Assembly: GCA_024641305.1 (NCBI GenBank)
Contig: JAHEDI010000012.1
Coordinates: 1 to 64,000, forward strand
Length of the DNA: 64,000 nucleotides
Origin: a bacterium
GTDB lineage: Bacteria > Actinomycetota > Acidimicrobiia > Spongiisociales > JAENVV01
Direction of reading: 5' to 3'
The position numbers were made by a program, and so were the translations under genes. Positions 60,325-64,000 of the stretch are shown piece by piece (the stretch's first letter is position 1; each line of letters starts with the position of its first letter). The notes under the pieces are model-generated. The model made no database searches. It was not told the DNA's origin and saw only the letters and a program-made list of their open reading frames with translations.

Positions 60325-61529
60325 ACCCGCTCCACGATCAGCGAAATGCCCTGTCCGACGCCAATGCACATCGTGGCCAATCCGTATCGGTCACCGCGCC
60401 GGTGCAGTTCGTGCACCAGCGTCGTGAGTATTCGGGCGCCGGAGGCTCCCAGGGGGTGCCCTATGGCGATGGCTCCACCGTTGACATTGACGATGTCCGG
60501 ATCGATGCCGAGTTCGTCGCGAGATGCCAGAGCCTGGGCGGCGAATGCTTCGTTCAGCTCAACCAGATCAAGATCTTGAATGGACAACCCGGCTCGAGAA
60601 AGGGCCTTGCGGGTTGCCGGGACCGGGCCGATCCCCATGTAGTCGGGGTGGACCCCCGCCGCGCCGCTGGCAACTATTCGTGCCATCGGCCTCAGGTCAT
60701 ATCGCTCGATCCCGGCCGTGGTGGCAAGCAGCACGGCAGCGGCCCCATCGTTCATCGGAGATGAGTTACCGGCGGTCACGGTCCCCGCCTCGGTGAACAC
60801 CGACGGAAGTTTGGACAGGATCTCAACGGTTGAGTTGGGACGAACACCTTCGTCGGTATCGACGGTGGTTACCGTGCGGCCTCGGGCATCGTGGGGTGCC
60901 TCGATAGGCGAGATCTCGCTCGTGAAGCGACCGGCTTGCTGGGCTGCCGAAGCCAACAAGTGTGATCGAAGCGCGAACGCGTCCTGCCGCTCACGGCTGA
61001 CCGCGTATTTCTCGGCTACCCGTTCAGCGGTAAGACCGAGGCTGATTGGTGGATAGTCCTGCTGCATCTGCGGGTTGATCAGCCGCCATCCGAGCACGGT
61101 GTCGGCGACCTGGGGTGGGCCAACGGGGAACGCCGTGGCGGCTTTGAGTGTGACGTACGGTGCTCGGCTCATCGACTCGGACCCGCCGGCCACCATGATG
61201 TCGCCCCAGCCCTCGGCCAGGGAATGGGCTGCGGAAATGACCGCTTGAAGGCCCGACCCGCACAATCGGTTAACGGTCATTCCGGTGACTTCGATCGGCA
61301 AACCGGCCAGAAGGGCAGCCATACGTCCGGCGTTGCGGTTGTCCTCGCCCGACTGATTGGCGGCTCCCCAGACCACGTCTTCGATCCCAGCGGGATCCAG
61401 GTCGCTCTGGCGTGCGACGAGCTCCCGGATGGCATGAGCCGCCAGGTCGTCTGGCCGAATATGGGCCAATTGACCCCCGATGCGACCCATCGGGGTGCGG
61501 ACCGCATCAACAACATAAATGTTTGTCAT
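60321..61529 (-). CDS. Thiolase (acetyl-CoA acyltransferase)
   Basis: A 402-residue thiolase. Nucleophilic Cys in [12 protein letters not shown] (about residue 90), His in [17 protein letters not shown] (about 350) and second Cys in [14 protein letters not shown] after GGAGGGTTC. It condenses or cleaves beta-ketoacyl-CoA. It shares a spacer with a Gfo/Idh gene across site f. Confidence 0.95.
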   Translation of the reverse strand: MTNIYVVDAVRTPMGRIGGQLAHIRPDDLAAHAIRELVARQSDLDPAGIEDVVWGAANQSGEDNRNAGRMAALLAGLPIEVTGMTVNRLCGSGLQAVISAAHSLAEGWGDIMVAGGSESMSRAPYVTLKAATAFPVGPPQVADTVLGWRLINPQMQQDYPPISLGLTAERVAEKYAVSRERQDAFALRSHLLASAAQQAGRFTSEISPIEAPHDARGRTVTTVDTDEGVRPNSTVEILSKLPSVFTEAGTVTAGNSSPMNDGAAAVLLATTAGIERYDLRPMARIVASGAAGVHPDYMGIGPVPATRKALSRAGLSIQDLDLVELNEAFAAQALASRDELGIDPDIVNVNGGAIAIGHPLGASGARILTTLVHELHRRGDRYGLATMCIGVGQGISLIVERV

Positions 61530-61550
61530 GAACCCTCCAGGAGCAGATCA

Positions 61551-61564
61551 TATATGATGTAGAA
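61551..61564 (+). promoter_or_regulatory. Operator-like site f
   Basis: TATATGATGTAGAA, overlapping the palindrome ATCATATATGAT (61547-61558). It is 22 bases upstream of the thiolase ATG (minus strand), overlapping the region where its promoter should lie, and 38 bases upstream of the Gfo/Idh ATG (plus). It shares GATCATATAT with site e. Confidence 0.5.
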
Positions 61565-61601
61565 CCCGGAGGTCGACCTTGCAAAAAGACGAGACAACCC
61601 G

Positions 61602-62675
61602 ATGAACCGTCGATCGGTTGGACTGGCGATCGTGGGTGCCGGCAAGATCGGCCGCCATCGCGCCCGGCTGGCATCGGCCCATGCCGGTGTCGGGTTCTTG
61701 GCCATTGTCGACCAGGACGCGGCAGCTGCCGAGAAGTTGGCTGGCGAGACTGGAGCCGATGTTTGGTCAACTGACACCGACGCCACTGTTCTGCTCGACG
61801 ACGTGGACGCGGTCGTCGTGGCGACCCCCGAAGGCGCCCACATGGCCCCCGTCGAGTCGGCATTGCGGGCCGGTAGGTCCACCCTGGTCGAAAAACCGAT
61901 CACCTTGAACCTCGATGAAGCGGACCACTTGACGCGACTTGCCGATCAACTTGGGGTGGATCTTCGGGTCGGCTACTCGATGCGATATGCGCAGCGCTAC
62001 GCGGTCGCCCGCCAACAGATTGCCGCGGGCAGGATCGGAACCCTGATTGGTGGTCTAGCCCGAACCTATGACACGCTGGCGATCGGCGAAGCGATACTAA
62101 AACGATCGCCGACGGCCACCCCGGTGATGGACATCCTCACCTACCTCGTCGATATCATCGGCTGGTATCACCCGTTTGCACCGGTGGAAGTTGTGGCTCG
62201 CTCCCACGGGTCCATTCTGCGGGCCAAAGGCCACGACGTAGATGATCTCACCGTCGCTCTGTTGACGTTTGCCGATGGGGCCGTGTTCGAATTGGCCACC
62301 AGCTATTCGCTGCCGGCCGGCTATCCGATCAACGGAATGGCTACCCGATTCGAGTTGCTCGGTACCGACGGGGTCCTCATGGTGACCGAGGATCACGGTG
62401 ACCAGATCATGTACAGCGAGGTCGGCCACGACAATGAGTATGTCGATCAACATCTCAGGCTGACGTTCCTCGGAAGTCGCACCTCGGGGGAGTGGGTGGG
62501 CGACACCATGTTCGGGCGAGTGGCAGACGAAACCCGGGCATGGCTCGATTTTCTGACCACCGATAAGCCGTGCCATCTCACCACCGCCCGAGAAGCCCGG
62601 CAGACCCTTCAGATAACGTTGGCGATCGACGCGGCGGCCCGTACCGGAGACACAATCACATGGGAGGCGAAATGA
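61602..62675 (+). CDS. Gfo/Idh/MocA-family oxidoreductase (6)
   Basis: A 357-residue dehydrogenase. Rossmann motif LAIVGAGKIGRHRARLAS, EKP motif TLVEKPITL, and PVMDILTYLVDIIGWYHPF in the substrate domain. No strong Shine-Dalgarno, only GAGAC. First gene of a plus-strand operon with HIBADH and an aldehyde dehydrogenase, which together could oxidise a polyol-like substrate to a semialdehyde and then to an acid. Confidence 0.9.
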   Translation: MNRRSVGLAIVGAGKIGRHRARLASAHAGVGFLAIVDQDAAAAEKLAGETGADVWSTDTDATVLLDDVDAVVVATPEGAHMAPVESALRAGRSTLVEKPITLNLDEADHLTRLADQLGVDLRVGYSMRYAQRYAVARQQIAAGRIGTLIGGLARTYDTLAIGEAILKRSPTATPVMDILTYLVDIIGWYHPFAPVEVVARSHGSILRAKGHDVDDLTVALLTFADGAVFELATSYSLPAGYPINGMATRFELLGTDGVLMVTEDHGDQIMYSEVGHDNEYVDQHLRLTFLGSRTSGEWVGDTMFGRVADETRAWLDFLTTDKPCHLTTAREARQTLQITLAIDAAARTGDTITWEAK

Positions 62676-63526
62676 AAGTTGCGATGGTTGGTATGGGTCG
62701 GATGGGGTTTCCGATGGCCCGCCACATGCAGGAAGCAGGTCATGACGTCGTCGGTTTCGACGAGTCGCCAGTGGCCCGCCAGAAAGCTGCTGCCGCCGGC
62801 ATGGTGATTGCCGAGGATCTGGATGGGGTGAAGGAGGTGGAGTTGGTCTGCTCGTCGCTGCCTGCCACTCCCCAGGTCGAGGCGGTTTATGGCCAGGTAT
62901 TCAGGCTTGTGAAAGAAGGCACCGTGTGTGCGGATTTATCGACGATTGGGGTCGATGCGTCCCGGAACCTCGCCACATTGGCAGTGGACCACGGGATCCG
63001 TTTTCTCGATACCCCGGTAAGTGGCACGTCGATCCACGCCGAAGCGGGCACCCTGGTGGTGATGGTTGGTGGCGAAGAAGAAGCACTGGCGGTGGCCAGG
63101 CCCGCCCTGGAGACGTTCGCCTCCCGGGTGGAACACGTCGGTCCAAACGGTTCCGGTCTGTTGCTCAAGCTCATCACGAATCGCCTCCTCACCTCGCACT
63201 TGACGGCGATGGCAGAGGCGGTTCTCGACCTCGAAGCGGTCGGCCTTGACGTGTGGCAAGGCATAGAAATGATTCGATCAGGGGCGGTGGCGAAGCTGTT
63301 GGAGTACAAGGCGTCGCCTCTGGTGGATCGTGACTTTACGCCTACGTTCACGGTCAACCTGATGAGAAAAGATCTGGGCCTGGCGGAGGAGGCTCTTCCA
63401 GCCGCCAGGGTTGGCTCTCTCACTCGCCAGATTCTTGAGGAAGCCGGCGAGCTCGGGTACGGAGAAGCGGATCTGGCAGCTCTCATCAAAGCTCTGGAAA
63501 CCGCACCGACGGAGGATGCGACATGA
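62672..63526 (+). CDS. HIBADH-family oxidoreductase (2)
   Basis: A 284-residue beta-hydroxyacid dehydrogenase. ATG overlaps the Gfo/Idh stop by four bases, with GGGAGGCGA upstream. VAMVGMGRMGFPMARHMQEAG (Rossmann), LDTPVSGTSIHAEAGTL (substrate motif), and the catalytic Lys in GLLLKLITNRLLTSHL. It would oxidise a 3-hydroxyacid to a semialdehyde for the aldehyde dehydrogenase encoded next. Confidence 0.92.
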   Translation: MKVAMVGMGRMGFPMARHMQEAGHDVVGFDESPVARQKAAAAGMVIAEDLDGVKEVELVCSSLPATPQVEAVYGQVFRLVKEGTVCADLSTIGVDASRNLATLAVDHGIRFLDTPVSGTSIHAEAGTLVVMVGGEEEALAVARPALETFASRVEHVGPNGSGLLLKLITNRLLTSHLTAMAEAVLDLEAVGLDVWQGIEMIRSGAVAKLLEYKASPLVDRDFTPTFTVNLMRKDLGLAEEALPAARVGSLTRQILEEAGELGYGEADLAALIKALETAPTEDAT

Positions 63527-64000
63527 ACCTTACCGACCAGCGTTTGTTGCGAACCGACGCCTACATTGGTGGCGAGTGGGTAGAGGCAGATTCTCAAGCA
63601 AGGTTTCAGGTACTCGACCCGGCCGACGGAGCCGTCCTCGCCGAAGTAGCCGACCTGGGTCAAGCCGAGACGCGGCGGGCCATCGAGGCGGCTAATGAAG
63701 CGTTCCCGGCCTGGAAGGCCCTGACCGCCAAGCAACGGTCGGCTCTCATTCGCCGCTGGTATGAGTTGATGGTCGCGCACGCTGACGATCTGGGGGCGAT
63801 CGTCACCGCCGAAATGGGCAAGCCGCTGAATGAGGGCCGGGGGGAAATCATCTTCGGGGCGAACTACGTTGAGTGGTTCGCCGAAGAAGCCAAGCGTGCC
63901 TACGGTCAAGTGATCCCGACCCACGATCCCAAGCTGCGACTCATTGTTGTAAAGGAGCCGATTGGCGTAGTGGCGGCGATCACGCCATGGAACTTCCCTT
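63523..64000 (+). CDS. Aldehyde dehydrogenase, succinate-semialdehyde type (3' end missing)
   Basis: The first 159 codons are in the window. The N-terminus reads MNLTDQRLLRTDAYIGGEW and the sequence includes LIRRWYELMVAHADDLGAIVTAEMGKPLNEGRGE and AITPWNFP, which match the GabD/succinate-semialdehyde dehydrogenase group. The catalytic Cys and Glu lie beyond the window. ATG overlaps the HIBADH stop by four bases. It should convert the semialdehyde made by HIBADH into an acid. Confidence 0.92.
   Translation, partial: MNLTDQRLLRTDAYIGGEWVEADSQARFQVLDPADGAVLAEVADLGQAETRRAIEAANEAFPAWKALTAKQRSALIRRWYELMVAHADDLGAIVTAEMGKPLNEGRGEIIFGANYVEWFAEEAKRAYGQVIPTHDPKLRLIVVKEPIGVVAAITPWNFP

Noticed and set aside
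62887..63924. A 345-codon minus-strand frame.
   Set aside because: It is antisense to HIBADH and aldehyde dehydrogenase, both with clear motifs and overlapping starts.
1..64000. Search for a CRISPR array, rRNA, tRNA, transposase or integrase.
   Set aside because: No direct-repeat arrays, rRNA-like sequence or mobile-element proteins were recognised by reading; a tool-based scan would be stronger.

Overview
The window is GC-rich, densely packed bacterial DNA, most likely from an uncultured or environmental actinobacterium (Acidimicrobiia or a relative). This rests on secreted proteins with S-layer-homology-like repeats carrying a GC..., FCP cysteine pair, frequent GTG/TTG starts, actinobacterial-style lipoproteins and GntR/IclR regulators. 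No rRNA, tRNA, CRISPR array, transposase or integrase was seen. The placement is an inference.

Region 1 (1-13 kb) is housekeeping or cell-surface material: unrecognised proteins and lipoproteins, a LapA-like membrane protein, an ArsR-type regulator with a visible promoter/operator, a metallo-beta-lactamase-fold hydrolase, an SLH-like protein, a subtilisin-like protease with three C-terminal SLH-like repeats, and an orphan membrane histidine kinase.

Region 2 (13-64 kb) is a large catabolic island. It opens with a nitrate/sulfonate/taurine-type ABC importer (lipoprotein binding protein, two permeases, ATPase) ending in a GntR/FCD regulator, with a second ATPase transcribed divergently. Then come modules of divergent operons: acyl-CoA dehydrogenase plus split MaoC hydratase against a CitE-like lyase, Gfo/Idh dehydrogenase, class III CoA-transferase, MFS carrier and NDP-forming acyl-CoA synthetase (18.9-27.4 kb); an IclR-linked dehydrogenase; PrpD-TauD-amidohydrolase against an enolase-superfamily enzyme and Gfo/Idh (29.4-35 kb); a BadI-like hydrolase, CoA-transferase, two amidohydrolases and a carboxymuconolactone-decarboxylase-like protein against an MFS carrier (35-42 kb); a LigI-like lactonase and HIBADH against amidohydrolase, two Gfo/Idh and an alpha/beta hydrolase (42.3-48.2 kb); FAH-family hydrolase, CinA and a GlcD-like oxidase (48.2-51.7 kb); a leaderless DctP-like protein, cupin and Ldh-type dehydrogenase against a second enolase-superfamily enzyme and a DUF3500 protein (54.6-59.1 kb); and thiolase plus CoA-transferase against Gfo/Idh, HIBADH and a semialdehyde dehydrogenase (59.1 kb to the end).

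The most interesting observation is that seven of the intergenic spacers in this island carry the same AT-rich, partly palindromic 14-mer, about TATATNATGYAANA, which stands out against the GC-rich background. One copy precedes the ABC operon that encodes the GntR/FCD regulator. I propose one regulon that couples uptake to a modular pathway for carboxylated, possibly cyclic, compounds via CoA thioesters. The gene families are recognised from sequence; the substrate and the regulon are inferences.

A second pattern is a small dispersed inverted-repeat family with three copies (4.24, 29.31 and 42.26 kb) sharing the core GTGCATCCAGACTC.
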